Positions 1 through 9,356 of a stretch of DNA of 64,000 nucleotides are shown piece after piece. How positions within the stretch are numbered: the stretch's first letter is position 1; the number at the start of each line of letters is the position of its first letter. Under the pieces are notes generated by a model, which saw only the letters and a program-made list of their open reading frames with translations, did no database searches and was not told where the DNA came from. Origin of the DNA: CAVRTM01 sp963724015 (GTDB lineage: Bacteria > Actinomycetota > Actinomycetes > Actinomycetales > Dermatophilaceae); contig CAVRTM010000002.1 of assembly GCA_963724015.1 (NCBI GenBank), positions 1-64,000 on the forward strand. The letters run 5' to 3'. Both the position numbers and the translations under genes were made by a program.

Positions 1-74
1 GTTCTCGCAGGTCAGCGGACCATGGGCATGGACAGGTGATCCGGTCGATGGGGGCTGAGCATGGTGGCGGGCGC

Positions 75-872
75 TCAGCTCCCGCTGCTGCAGTCCAGGA
101 GCACCGTGCGGCCGTGCAGCGGCTGCAAGGGGCGGTTGTTGTGGTCGTAGGCAGAGCGGAAGGCCTCGATCTGCCGCCCGCTCAGCGTGACCGGGGTCGT
201 CATGACGACCCAGCTGAGGCCCTCGGTGCACGGCGGCGTCGTCAGGCTGCCGCGGTACCGGAACGTCCGCCGGTCGCGGGGAAGCATGGCGGACCAGTTG
301 ATCGTCGGGTGAGCTGCGCGCCCGGAGGCGACGTCGAGCGACCGCACGTACGGCTGCCATGCCTTGTTGGTCGACTTACCCCGGATGACGAACACCCCCA
401 GAGCGGCCACCGCCCCGGTGGAGCTCCGGTGTACGAAGTGCACCTCCAGTGGATAGCGGTGGCCGTTCACCTCGTGCTCGCCGCGGCCGTGGAAGTGAAC
501 CTCGACCAGCGCGAAGGTCCTGCCGTCGACCGTCATGGAGCTGCCCGGGCGTGGCGTGGCCAGGACGGTGTGGCCGTTGTTGACCACCGTGGCCCGGCCT
601 GTGACGTAGTGGAAGCCCGGATTCTTCAGAGCCCTCCGTACGACCCGCTTGATATTTACTGGGGACTGGGCGCTCCCGTCGGAGCAGGCAGCGTATGCGG
701 GGTCGAGGTCGCCCCAGTGGGCGGGTCCGGTGGGGCCGCTGTAGCTCCAAGGCGCTCCAGCGCTGGCGGCTGGCGTGGCGGTTGGCATCGCGGTTGGCGT
801 CGCGGTCCCGAGTGACAGGGCGCTCACCGCTGCCAGCGTGACGGCGAAAGGTCCGGTGCGGAGGTGCATCAT
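75..872 (-). CDS. Secreted alpha-class carbonic anhydrase
   Basis: Predicted zinc enzyme that interconverts CO2 and bicarbonate outside the cytoplasmic membrane. The 265-residue product starts with a signal-like segment (about residues 1-25) and a Thr/Pro/Ala linker. The alpha-class core then shows AQSPVNI, NNGHTV, the zinc site VHFH (His126, His128) with a third histidine in LEVHFVH (His145), and the family signature SLTTPPCTEG. Length and motif order fit bacterial alpha-carbonic anhydrases. Two adjacent ATGs at the start leave the first residue ambiguous. The gene is read toward the left window edge; positions 1-74 hold nothing I can identify. Confidence 0.93.
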   Translation of the reverse strand: MMHLRTGPFAVTLAAVSALSLGTATPTAMPTATPAASAGAPWSYSGPTGPAHWGDLDPAYAACSDGSAQSPVNIKRVVRRALKNPGFHYVTGRATVVNNGHTVLATPRPGSSMTVDGRTFALVEVHFHGRGEHEVNGHRYPLEVHFVHRSSTGAVAALGVFVIRGKSTNKAWQPYVRSLDVASGRAAHPTINWSAMLPRDRRTFRYRGSLTTPPCTEGLSWVVMTTPVTLSGRQIEAFRSAYDHNNRPLQPLHGRTVLLDCSSGS

Positions 873-1279
873 CTCGGCCTGCCTTCTCTGCGGGGTGGGG
901 GCTCAAGCGGCAGGTCGGCTCTTCGCTCTTGCCGCGCTGCGGTCCGTCGGCCTTCGCGACAGGGCCGAGGCACCCACGTAACCCGACACTGGTCACGACC
1001 GTCACCCCTGGACATCATCCGGTGGGGATGAGCCAGCGTGCCGCGACGCGGGGCCCGTCCCGCCGCGGTTGTCTCGAGAGCCTCGACGGTGACCGCCCAC
1101 GGCGGCGGCCGATGCACCGGAGGCGCATCGTCTTGGAGGGGAACGGCGGGACCTCGCGGCGTACGTCGAGCTGTCCCGGGCCGCCGCGCGCACCCGCCGC
1201 TGGGGGGCTGCCACGTGGCTACCTCTGTCTACGCAGATCGAGCGGCGACAAGCCGTTGCGGTAGCGCAACAATCGACTC
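873..1279. other. Intergenic region between divergent genes
   Basis: This 407-base gap separates the minus-strand carbonic anhydrase from a plus-strand membrane protein, so it should hold both promoters. I see no convincing coding frame. A perfect 6-bp inverted repeat, GTTGCG-GTAG-CGCAAC (1255-1270), lies just before the ATG at 1280 and could be an operator or a leader hairpin. Confidence 0.5.
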
Positions 1280-1681
1280 ATGACCACGCAGGACCGGTCA
1301 GAGCAGGTCGCCGGGGTGGAGGCGCTCTTGGAGCCCCCTCCGGTGGCGGAGGTACGCACGTCCCGTACGTCGGCGGCCGCGGTGACCGCTTTCGTGAGCG
1401 GACTGGCCGCGGCGATGGCAGCCCTGTTCAGCCTCACGTCCGGGCTGGCCCTTCTCCTCGGACTCGTCGCCACCGTCGCGGGGGTCGTGGGGATGAACGT
1501 GACGAGCCGGCCGCACATCACCGGTCGCGTGCTGGTCCCGATCGGGGTCCTCTGCGGCCTCATCGCCTTGGTCCTGGTCAGTCTGCGCTACGCGCAGGTG
1601 CACGGCGCCTTCGCCGACGGCGCCCTCCCCGTCGTCGCTGGAATGCTCCTGCGGCTCAATACCGTCCTGAGGATCCCGTAG
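1280..1681 (+). CDS. Small membrane protein, DUF4190-like
   Basis: 133-residue protein of unknown function. After a hydrophilic N-terminus (about 35 residues) it has three hydrophobic, Gly/Ala/Val-rich segments (roughly 36-55, 57-73 and 82-100) and a short polar tail. This layout resembles the small DUF4190-type membrane proteins common in actinobacteria, but no catalytic motif is visible and the assignment is only by composition. The gene stands alone, divergent from the carbonic anhydrase and convergent with the MFS gene. Confidence 0.6.
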   Translation: MTTQDRSEQVAGVEALLEPPPVAEVRTSRTSAAAVTAFVSGLAAAMAALFSLTSGLALLLGLVATVAGVVGMNVTSRPHITGRVLVPIGVLCGLIALVLVSLRYAQVHGAFADGALPVVAGMLLRLNTVLRIP

Positions 1682-1810
1682 CCGAGGATGCGACCGACTG
1701 CGAGGAACAACCCGAGGAGCTGGCGCGGATCTGGAGGGAAAGGACCTGCTCGGCCGCTGACGCCGAACTGGGCGAAGGTTCCGTTCATCGCTTCGAGAGA
1801 GCACCCGACG

Positions 1811-3046
1811 CTACGGCGACACGGGGTCTGACGTACCCGGAACGTCGAGTGCGAGCACGTCGAGCCCGTACCCGCTCCGGCTGCGACGCAGCCCGGGCAC
1901 CAACAAGAACGTCACGCCTACCGATGCGATGGCCATGAGGCCGATCGAGCGTGCCGCGGCATCGGCATCGGCGCCGAGCAGCGTGGCGACCGCGCCCGCA
2001 ACCAAGGCGCCGAGCCCCTGCATCGACGTCATGCCGAGGCTGTTGAGGCCGAGCACGTGGCCGCGGATGTGGGGCGCAGTGCGGGTCAGCAGCCGCTCTT
2101 GAAGCGGGAGGCTGGCGCAGTAGCCGACGGACGCAGCCAGTGACAGCGCGCAGGCCGCCGGCAGCCCAGGGTGCAGGAAGAACGCAAGATACGGGGCAGC
2201 GAGCAGCAACCGAGCCGGCTCCACCAACCGGTCGCGCAGGTGCGTGGGCACGAAGCGACCCATGCCGATGTCGCCGACGAGCATGCCGGCGGCCGCTGAC
2301 GAGAACAGGAAGCCGGCCTGGTCGCCGCCGTATGGCACGAACAGCGCCTCGCAGCCGACGACAAGACCGTTGGGCACCCACAGGGCCAGGTAGACCGGAC
2401 GGATGACCGGGGAGCCGAGCACCAGCCGGTTGACCGCGCGGCTGCGCGACACGGCCGTGCCGGTGGCGCGGGGTGCGCGGTCCTCGAGGCCGAAGCGCAC
2501 GAGCAGGACCGTCAGGACGCCGGCTGCGGCGGCGCCGGCGAACAGCTGCCCCGTGTCGAACGCGAGGAGGAGCAGACCGGCGGCGCCGTACCCGGCGATC
2601 TGCATGACGCCCACCGCGATGTTCAGCGTCGAGCGGCCGAAAACGAATGCGCCCTCGGGCAGGATCTCGGAGACCAGTGCCACCAGGCTCCCTCCGGTGG
2701 CCGACAGCAGCACCCACGGCAGCACCAGCACCACGAACCGCGCCTCCCAGCTCAACCCTGGGATCGCCTGCATCGCGTTGCCCGCGGCGAGCACCCCGGC
2801 AGCGAACATCAGCGAGGTGCGCGGACGCCACAGATCCGACAGGGACAGCAGCAGCCATGACGCGGCCAAGCGCACGAGCGGGCCGCCGAGCATCGCGAAC
2901 GCACTCAGCAAGGGCGACCGGGTCTGGGCGTAGGTGATGGTGCCGAGCGCGAGGCTGCTCACCGAGCCGGCCGCGACGTTCAGACAGGTGCTCACGAACA
3001 GCACCCGGAACTCGCCCACGCCGAACAGCTCACGGTAGGTCCTCAC
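1811..3046 (-). CDS. MFS transporter
   Basis: Major facilitator superfamily permease with about 12 hydrophobic segments over 411 residues; the substrate is unknown. I start it at GTG 3046 because the product then begins VRTYRELF, the usual N-terminus of a widespread actinobacterial MFS family. An in-frame ATG at 3112 would add 22 arginine-rich residues with no family resemblance. The loop SDLWRPR occupies the place of the conserved MFS loop after helix 2. The gene is divergent from the acetyltransferase at 3270. Confidence 0.85.
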   Translation of the reverse strand: MRTYRELFGVGEFRVLFVSTCLNVAAGSVSSLALGTITYAQTRSPLLSAFAMLGGPLVRLAASWLLLSLSDLWRPRTSLMFAAGVLAAGNAMQAIPGLSWEARFVVLVLPWVLLSATGGSLVALVSEILPEGAFVFGRSTLNIAVGVMQIAGYGAAGLLLLAFDTGQLFAGAAAAGVLTVLLVRFGLEDRAPRATGTAVSRSRAVNRLVLGSPVIRPVYLALWVPNGLVVGCEALFVPYGGDQAGFLFSSAAAGMLVGDIGMGRFVPTHLRDRLVEPARLLLAAPYLAFFLHPGLPAACALSLAASVGYCASLPLQERLLTRTAPHIRGHVLGLNSLGMTSMQGLGALVAGAVATLLGADADAAARSIGLMAIASVGVTFLLVPGLRRSRSGYGLDVLALDVPGTSDPVSP

Positions 3047-3269
3047 GCTGCGAAGTCTGCAGTACGGGATCGGCTGCCACAGATGTTTCGCGCGGAGGCG
3101 AAGCAAGGGCACCTGGCGGATCCCGACCGACGTGCCCGACCCGCCCGTGGATCACCGGCTGACGCAGTTGCGTGCCCTCCCAGACGACGGGCTTCGCCGC
3201 CACCCCCGCGAGACGACACGAGCCGAAAACCGGGTGCGGACCTGGAGACCAACGGTGTGTGATCCGCAC

Positions 3270-4178
3270 ATGACGATCGAGCTGCATCAGCCTGATGCCG
3301 GGGGGCTGGACGAGGTGGTTGCCGCCTTGCGGGAGTGGCAGGACGACGCGGCGCCGATCCAGCTGCATCCGGGGGATCTGGGCTGGCTGTGGCGGTTCGG
3401 CGCCGTGGCGACGGCGGCGGCGACCCGGACGTGGCGCCGCGACGGAAAGCTCCTGGCCGTCGGCGAGCTCGACGGGCACGAGCTGGTGCGGCTGGCGATC
3501 GCACCGGATGCTCAGCAGGATGCGGCTCTGTCGCGGCAGCTGGCCGCCGATCTGTCCGACCCGGGGCGCGGCGTTCTGCGGGAGGGCACGGTGTCCATCG
3601 AGGCACCGCCCGGCGCGGCGGTCCGCGATCTGCTGTCGGCGGAGGGTTGGGAGCTGGACGAGCCGTGGACTCCGCTGCGACGCGATCTCACCGGTCCGGT
3701 GGAGGGTCCCAGCGTGCGGATCGAGACCGTCGGGCCCGACCAGGCCCGCGAGCGCACGGCCGTGCAACGCGCGGCCTTCCCGGGGTCGACCTTCACTGAC
3801 GAGCGCTGGCACGCGATGACGGCCGGGCCGGCGTACGCCGATGCGCGCTGTCTCGTCGCGTACAACGACCAGGGCGTCGCGGTCGCGGCGGTGACGGTGT
3901 GGTCGGCCGGGCCCGGACGACCGGGGCTGCTCGAGCCGATGGGCGTGCACTCGGACCACCGCAACCACGGCTACGGCCGTGCGGTCACCGTCGCCGCGGC
4001 AGCCGCACTGCAGGAGCTGGGCTCGTCGAGTGCGATCGTGTGCACGCCGACCTCCAACGTGGCAGGCGTCGCGACGTACAAGGCGGCGGGCTTCCGGCCG
4101 CTCGCGCAACGGCTGGATCTTCGCCGCGACGTCATGCGTCGTGAGCAGTGTCGGGGTGTCACAACAGCCGCAACATGA
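3270..4178 (+). CDS. GNAT family N-acetyltransferase
   Basis: 302-residue protein with a C-terminal GNAT fold. The acetyl-CoA pyrophosphate-binding motif A appears as VHSDHRNHGYGRAV, preceded by a beta strand ending LLEPMG and followed by the TSNVAGVATYKAAGF helix. The N-terminal half looks like a second, degenerate GNAT-like domain, as in tandem GNAT proteins. ATG 3270 is preferred over an upstream ATG at 3132 because the extra 46 residues are low-complexity and Arg-rich. The acceptor substrate cannot be read from sequence. Confidence 0.85.
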   Translation: MTIELHQPDAGGLDEVVAALREWQDDAAPIQLHPGDLGWLWRFGAVATAAATRTWRRDGKLLAVGELDGHELVRLAIAPDAQQDAALSRQLAADLSDPGRGVLREGTVSIEAPPGAAVRDLLSAEGWELDEPWTPLRRDLTGPVEGPSVRIETVGPDQARERTAVQRAAFPGSTFTDERWHAMTAGPAYADARCLVAYNDQGVAVAAVTVWSAGPGRPGLLEPMGVHSDHRNHGYGRAVTVAAAAALQELGSSSAIVCTPTSNVAGVATYKAAGFRPLAQRLDLRRDVMRREQCRGVTTAAT

Positions 4179-4289
4179 GCGATGGGGCAGTCCGCGAACT
4201 GACACTGAACCGGCAGACCCTGCAGGCCGTGACCACCTCAAGCGGGTCGCGACGCGACCGGCACGCCGGAGGACGAAGGGAGCCCCCCG

Positions 4290-5417
4290 ATGACACTGCG
4301 CACACCCCTTCTGGCCGGAGCCACCGGCGCCGGCGTCCTGCTTGCCAGCGCCGTGGCGACCGCGGCTCCCGGAGCTGCGCCGACGTCTGCGCCTCCCACG
4401 TTCCTCGGCCCGCTGCACACCATCACTCGGGTGGCCAGCACCGTGCCGGCCAACGGCGACCTGAACCCTTACGGCGTCGCGGTCGTCCCACGGTCGCTGG
4501 GGCGCCTGCACCGGGGCGACGTCCTGGTGAGCAACTTCAACAACCGCACCAACGCCCAGGGGACGGGCACCAGCGTCGTCGCGGTCTCGCCCACTGGCCG
4601 GCGCGCCCTCTTCGCCCAGGTCGACCCACACAAGCTACCGGGCTCCTGCGTGGGCGGCGTCGGGCTGACCACCGCCCTTGGCGTGACCACCTCGGGCTGG
4701 GTCGTCGTCGGGAGCCTCCCGTCGCGGGACGGCACGGCAGCGACCGCCCGGGCGGGGTGCCTGCTCGTGCTCGACGACCACGGGCGCGTACGCGAGACCC
4801 TCAGCGGCCACGGCATCAACGGCCCCTGGGACATGACCCTGGCCGAGCACCGCAACCGGGTGGACCTGTTCGTCAGCAACGTGCTCAACGGCACCGTCCG
4901 CGCGGCCGGGAAGGTCGTCCACCGCGGCACGGTCCTGCGGATCACCCTGGGGCTGCGGGGCGACCTGCCGCCGGAGCGGCTGTCGACGACCACCGTCGGT
5001 AGCGGCTTCGCTGAGCGCAGCGACCCTGATGCGCTCGTCATCGGCCCCACCGGTGTGGGGCTGGGGCGGGACGACACCCTGTACGTCGCGGACACGGTGG
5101 ACCACCGGCTGGCAGCCCTCCCGGACGTCTCCGATCGGACCACCAGCGCCGGGCGTGGCCGCACCGTGAGCGTGGGCGGCGCGCTCGACGCCCCATTGGG
5201 TCTGGCCATAGCGCCGAACGGGCACCTCGTCACGGCCAACGCCGGCAACGGCAACCTCGTCGAGACGACGCCGGCCGGCCGCCAGGTCGCCGTACGCACC
5301 GTGGACACCAGCGGCTCACCGCGCGGCGCGGGCGCCCTCTTCGGGCTCGCGCTCCCGTCCCCACGCGCCGCCTATCTCGTCAACGACGCCACGAACACCC
5401 TGGAGCGACTGCACTGA
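4290..5417 (+). CDS. Secreted beta-propeller (NHL/SMP-30-like) protein
   Basis: 375-residue exported protein of unknown function. A signal peptide (about residues 1-28, ending TAAPGAA) precedes repeats of the form NPYGVAVVP, GPWDMTLAE, GPTGVGLGRDDTLYVAD and APLGLAIAPNGHLVTAN, spaced as in NHL or SMP-30 beta-propellers. No catalytic residues can be assigned. A clear ribosome site, GAAGGGAG, precedes ATG 4290. The gene ends 32 bases before the convergent M23 peptidase. Confidence 0.75.
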   Translation: MTLRTPLLAGATGAGVLLASAVATAAPGAAPTSAPPTFLGPLHTITRVASTVPANGDLNPYGVAVVPRSLGRLHRGDVLVSNFNNRTNAQGTGTSVVAVSPTGRRALFAQVDPHKLPGSCVGGVGLTTALGVTTSGWVVVGSLPSRDGTAATARAGCLLVLDDHGRVRETLSGHGINGPWDMTLAEHRNRVDLFVSNVLNGTVRAAGKVVHRGTVLRITLGLRGDLPPERLSTTTVGSGFAERSDPDALVIGPTGVGLGRDDTLYVADTVDHRLAALPDVSDRTTSAGRGRTVSVGGALDAPLGLAIAPNGHLVTANAGNGNLVETTPAGRQVAVRTVDTSGSPRGAGALFGLALPSPRAAYLVNDATNTLERLH

Positions 5418-5449
5418 GAGGCTCATCGACGCCGCGGTGAGCGCGCTGC

Positions 5450-6868
5450 TCAGCCGGGGAAGTTCACGATGGCCCACGCCGAGGGCAGCTGGTGCGTGCG
5501 CGGCTCGGGCTTGGCCAGACGACCCGGGCCGAAGAAGTCGCCGGTGAGGAAGTCGTCGGCGCTCGCCAGCTGCTGCGGGGAGATCTGGCCCTGGTACTGG
5601 AACGAGTCGATCACGTACGGGATCCCGGAGCTGCCGAGCACCGAGGGACCGTTCATGACGTGGAAGTGCAGGTGGGATGCGTTGGCGTTTCCCGTGTTCC
5701 CCAGCCGGGCGATGACCTGGCCCTTGCGCACCCGGTCGCCGACCTTGACCAGCAGGCTCCCCTTGAGCAGGTGGGCGTAGAAGGCGTAGGCGTTGTCACC
5801 GATCTTCAGCACGATGTGGTTGCCGTCCACGTTCTTCACCGTGAGCTTGGGTCCGAGCACCGGGCTGTTGGCCGGCAGGACGCCCGGTGCGTTGGCCTCC
5901 TGCCCGTCGAGCGTCGCGGTCACCACGCCGTCGGCCACGGCGAGGATCGGCGAGCCGTAGTCCACGTAGCTCTGGTTCCGGTGCTTGTCGCCCGTGTAGA
6001 AGGCGCCTTGGTCGTTGGTCCGCTTCCAGTCGATGGCGAACAGCTGGCCGGCGACGAGGTTGCCGTTGAGGGGCAGCGGCGAGCTGCGGTGGGGCCAGCC
6101 CGGTTCACAGCACCCGTTGAGCGCGACCCAGTTGCTGCCCCGCAGGGGTGGACCGATGGTGATGGGCCCGCGGGCAGAGAGCGCGTACGGCGTCACGGTG
6201 TAGTCCACCGGAACGGGTTTGGACGGCACCGGGCTGGGGGCGCCGTCGAAGAAGAGGTGGTGCATCACGTACTTCGGCGCCGCCTCCAGGGAGGGGAACG
6301 TGTAGTCCACGAACAGCACCCGCGCCTGCTGCGGGGGGATCACCGCGTCCTTCACCGGCGTGGCGGGCAGGGCGCGCAGGCGGTTGCAGTTCCCGAAGGC
6401 ACACGTGGGGTCGACGAGCTGCTTACCGGCGAAGGACGCGATGACCTTGGTGGTGCTGGCGGCGTCGACCACCTCGAGCTTGCGGATGGTTGCCGGGACC
6501 GGGGACGCGTTCTGGAGCACGAGGTTGTAGGCCACGTGGAACAAGCCGTCGGACCCCGGGAAGGGGAACGTCGGCGGGTTGGTCACCTGGACCATCACCG
6601 ACGTGTAGGCGTCCTTGACGGTGATGCCGGCAGGGAGCGGCTCGAACGGCGAGCCGCCGGCGGCGTCGCCGGCGGTGCCACCGGCGCCCGTCGCCGGTGC
6701 CGGCCCGGCCGTGAGATCCGGCGCCGAGGTGCCGGATGCCGTGGTGCCCGTCGTGGTGCCCGTCGACGTACCCGCTGCGGACGGGGTCGCCGGGGAGGTG
6801 CTCGCCGAGGGCGACGTGCAGCCGGCGAGCACCATGAGGAGAACGATCAGGAACCCGAGTCGTCGCAT
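5450..6868 (-). CDS. M23 family metallopeptidase lipoprotein
   Basis: 472-residue lipoprotein. ATG 6868 follows an AAGGGG ribosome site and gives a clean signal with lipobox VLAGC (lipid Cys17); an upstream ATG at 6946 would bury it. A Ser/Thr/Pro/Gly linker runs to about residue 75. The C-terminal LytM/M23 domain shows FAIDW, ILAVADG, YAHL, the V-x-x-GD-V-x-x-G-x-x-I-x-x-L-GNTG strand and the HLHFH zinc motif. The first zinc histidine is probably that in WPHR rather than the classical H-x-G-x-D. Predicted peptidoglycan endopeptidase or inactive LytM factor. Divergent from the deacetylase lipoprotein at 7012. Confidence 0.88.
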   Translation of the reverse strand: MRRLGFLIVLLMVLAGCTSPSASTSPATPSAAGTSTGTTTGTTASGTSAPDLTAGPAPATGAGGTAGDAAGGSPFEPLPAGITVKDAYTSVMVQVTNPPTFPFPGSDGLFHVAYNLVLQNASPVPATIRKLEVVDAASTTKVIASFAGKQLVDPTCAFGNCNRLRALPATPVKDAVIPPQQARVLFVDYTFPSLEAAPKYVMHHLFFDGAPSPVPSKPVPVDYTVTPYALSARGPITIGPPLRGSNWVALNGCCEPGWPHRSSPLPLNGNLVAGQLFAIDWKRTNDQGAFYTGDKHRNQSYVDYGSPILAVADGVVTATLDGQEANAPGVLPANSPVLGPKLTVKNVDGNHIVLKIGDNAYAFYAHLLKGSLLVKVGDRVRKGQVIARLGNTGNANASHLHFHVMNGPSVLGSSGIPYVIDSFQYQGQISPQQLASADDFLTGDFFGPGRLAKPEPRTHQLPSAWAIVNFPG

Positions 6869-7011
6869 GTGGACCCCTTGGGAGCGGCTGCCCCCAGTGT
6901 GGCCTCGGGGCACCGAGCAGGGAAGAGCGATCGCCGGGGTGGACAAAGCCCAGCGCGCGGACGAGGCTCGCTGGTGCCGCAGAGAACCTGCGGGGAGAGT
7001 GAGCTCGGCCG

Positions 7012-8079
7012 ATGCGTGTGGGATGCCTGCGTCGTACGACGCCTTCGGCCGCGCTGGTTCTCCTGTCCGCCGGGCTGGTGGCAGCGTGCACCGGTTCGCC
7101 CGCCCCAGCGGCTCGAGCAGCGGACCCGGCGGTGCACGTGAAGGCTCGGAGCGCGACCTCGCCCCCGTCCCTGACGCTGACGACCGGCTATGCCGCCATC
7201 AACGAGGGAACGGTCAACCCGGTCACGGTGCAGGTCAGGCTCCCCGTTGCCATCACCTCGGGCACCATCGGCCTGACCGGTACGAACGCCCCGCACTGCA
7301 CGCCATTGGCGCTGAGCGGCCACCGCACCGTGGGTACCTCGACCTGCTGGAACACCGCCGGGTCACCGGGAAAGGCCACGCTGAGGGCGACCGCGACGGT
7401 GACCGGTGGCGGCCGCTCGGTGTCGCTGTCCTCACCGGCAGTCCGGATCACCGTCACCCGCCGCGTGCCGCCAGACGTGCCGGCCGCGACGTACGCCCGG
7501 ACGTCCACGTGCGGGAACCACACGCCGTACGTGTGGCTGACGTTCGACGACTACGGGTCGGCCGCCCAGGTCACGTCCATCCTCTCGACGCTCCGGCGGA
7601 ACGACGTCCAGGCGATGCTGTTCCCGATCGGGATCTGGGCCAGGGCCAACCCGTCACTCATCTCGGCGATGAAGCGCGACGGGCAGATCATCGACAACCA
7701 CACCGCGACCCACGCGGATCTGTCGACCGCCTCGGACGCGACCGTCCTGTGGCAGATCGACCACGGGGCCACGCCCTCCACGTCGGTGCGGCTGCTACGG
7801 CCGCCGTACGGGGCAGGCGCCTTCTCCACGAGGCTGACCGCCCTCGCGGCCTCCCGGGGCTACGGGCTGTGCTTCTGGACGGTGGACACCCGCGACTGGG
7901 CGGGATCGACCACGTCGCAGATGGTCCAGAAGGTGCGGGATGGCGATGCCATGACTCCTCCGGTCGAGGCCGGGGGCGTGATCTTGATGCACCTCCACGG
8001 CCGCCACACCGCCGCAGGTCTCCAGTCGGTGATGGACGCGGTCAGGGCGCGCGGGCTCCGGTTGCAGCCGCTGCACTGA
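7012..8079 (+). CDS. Polysaccharide deacetylase (NodB) lipoprotein
   Basis: 355-residue lipoprotein with lipobox LVAAC (Cys26). Residues about 45-150 form a Thr/Val-rich beta domain, and the NodB homology domain starts near residue 175. NodB motifs: TFDD (catalytic Asp and metal Asp), HTATHADL (the H-x3-H metal site), RPPYG, WTVDTRDW and the C-terminal ILMHLH histidine. Family knowledge suggests metal-dependent removal of N-acetyl groups from a cell-wall or extracellular glycan. It is divergent from the M23 lipoprotein with a 143-base gap, so the two may be co-regulated. Confidence 0.88.
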   Translation: MRVGCLRRTTPSAALVLLSAGLVAACTGSPAPAARAADPAVHVKARSATSPPSLTLTTGYAAINEGTVNPVTVQVRLPVAITSGTIGLTGTNAPHCTPLALSGHRTVGTSTCWNTAGSPGKATLRATATVTGGGRSVSLSSPAVRITVTRRVPPDVPAATYARTSTCGNHTPYVWLTFDDYGSAAQVTSILSTLRRNDVQAMLFPIGIWARANPSLISAMKRDGQIIDNHTATHADLSTASDATVLWQIDHGATPSTSVRLLRPPYGAGAFSTRLTALAASRGYGLCFWTVDTRDWAGSTTSQMVQKVRDGDAMTPPVEAGGVILMHLHGRHTAAGLQSVMDAVRARGLRLQPLH

Positions 8080-8332
8080 GACCGGCGCCAACGGCGGCGC
8101 GGTCCGCGACGGGCACACCGCAGGCCGCCAGCACGGGGCGACGTCGTGCCGCCTTCCCTTCGGAGCAGGTCGCAGCACGCGGGTCGTTCACGTGGCCTCC
8201 GGCACGTGGTCCGAGGTCTTGACGCAACACGTGTAGACGCCCCACGCCCGCGCATCTGGCTGGCGAAGGTCGACGGGGCAGCATCGCCACTGCATCTCAG
8301 CGGCAGGGCCCCTCTGCGAGCGGCGTCTGAGC

Positions 8333-8785
8333 TCAGGGGACGCGTTCGGGCTGGGCCGCCGCGTCGATCTCCAGGTTGACCACGATCGGCTCCTGACCGC
8401 TGCGCACGACGACGCACACCAGCGGCTCGTCGTCGCGGGCGTTGAGCTCCTGGTGCGGGACGAACGGGGGCACGAAGATGAACCCGCCAGGGCCTGTCTC
8501 CGCCGTGAACTCGAGGTGGGAGCCCCACCGCATCCGCGCGTGGCCGCGGACCACGTAGATCACGCTCTCCAGCCCGCCGTGATGGTGGGCGCCAGTCTGT
8601 TCGCCACCAGCGATGGTGACGGTCCCAGCCCACAGCTTCTCCGACCCGGCTCTGTCGCGGGTCACCGCCGCAGCCCTGTTCATCCCCGGCGTCTGAGGTG
8701 TGTTTGCGTCCAGTGCGTTCCCAGGGATGACGCGTACGCCATCGGTGCGCCAGTCCGGGGTCGACCCGTGCGCGGAGGTGCTCAT
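8333..8785 (-). CDS. Cupin domain protein
   Basis: 150-residue single-domain cupin. Motif 1 is GAHHHGGLESVIYVVRG (metal ligands within His67-69, Glu73) and motif 2 is PPFVPHQELNA (His111), an intact metal site. The fold alone does not tell whether it is an enzyme or a binding protein. It is followed on the same strand by the frameshifted VOC gene, with no obvious operon link. Confidence 0.85.
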   Translation of the reverse strand: MSTSAHGSTPDWRTDGVRVIPGNALDANTPQTPGMNRAAAVTRDRAGSEKLWAGTVTIAGGEQTGAHHHGGLESVIYVVRGHARMRWGSHLEFTAETGPGGFIFVPPFVPHQELNARDDEPLVCVVVRSGQEPIVVNLEIDAAAQPERVP

Positions 8786-8917
8786 GCATCAAGGGTATTC
8801 CGGTGGGTCGAACGTCACCCGCCATCACCAGAGGTCTGCCCTCTCGCCTCGGCACGCCGCCCGTAGCGGTGCGACACCCGGCATGTCACATGCCTCCCTC
8901 GGTGGACGTCGTCGCTG

Positions 8918-9273
8918 TCAGCTGACCGTCTGGGCAACCGTGATCCGGTTGCCCTCGCTGTCCGCGACCGCAGCCAGCCGAATCCGCTCCTGCGGCCTCT
9001 CTTGGGTTCGTCGATGACGTGGCCGCCGGCCGCGACCACCGCCGAGACCGCGCTGTCGATGTCGTCGACCTCGAAGCCCAGACCGGTCGGGGTGTCCGCA
9101 CCGACGCCGCCCGCGTGCAGCGCCACCGTGGCTCCGGCGACGTTCACCTCACTCCATCCCGGTGAGCTGACCGCCAGCTCGCCGCCGAGCGCGTCCGTGT
9201 AGAACCGCACGGCGCGCTCCATGTCGGCGACGACGAGCATGAAGTAGGTCTTGGAGACGCGGACGGCTGGCAT
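8918..9273 (-). pseudogene. VOC (glyoxalase/bleomycin-resistance) protein, frameshifted
   Basis: The first 91 or so residues are a normal VOC domain (KTYFMLVVADMERAVRFY, LGFEVDDIDSAV). Near base 9000 the reading frame breaks after IDEPK. The next frame continues the family ending, RPQERIRLAAVADSEGNR then ITVAQTVS and a stop at 8918-8920. Adding one G, so that AAGAGAGG becomes AAGGAGAGG, would restore a 118-residue protein. Left alone, the first frame runs on to 8815 with non-homologous sequence. This is a one-base deletion, either a real mutation or a sequencing/assembly error. Confidence 0.8.
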
Positions 9274-9356
9274 GCCGCCACGCTACGGCAGGCGTAGCAC
9301 GGACGCCGGTCGAGCGACGCGCTCGACCGGCCCGGCTCGCGACCACCGCGGGTACG

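Noticed and set aside
1588..1788. Short minus-strand frame overlapping the end of the small membrane protein
   Set aside because: No homology or ribosome site; it overlaps a better candidate in the opposite direction.
3047..3112. N-terminal extension of the MFS transporter to ATG 3112
   Set aside because: The 22 extra residues are basic and unlike the family, whose conserved start is at GTG 3046.
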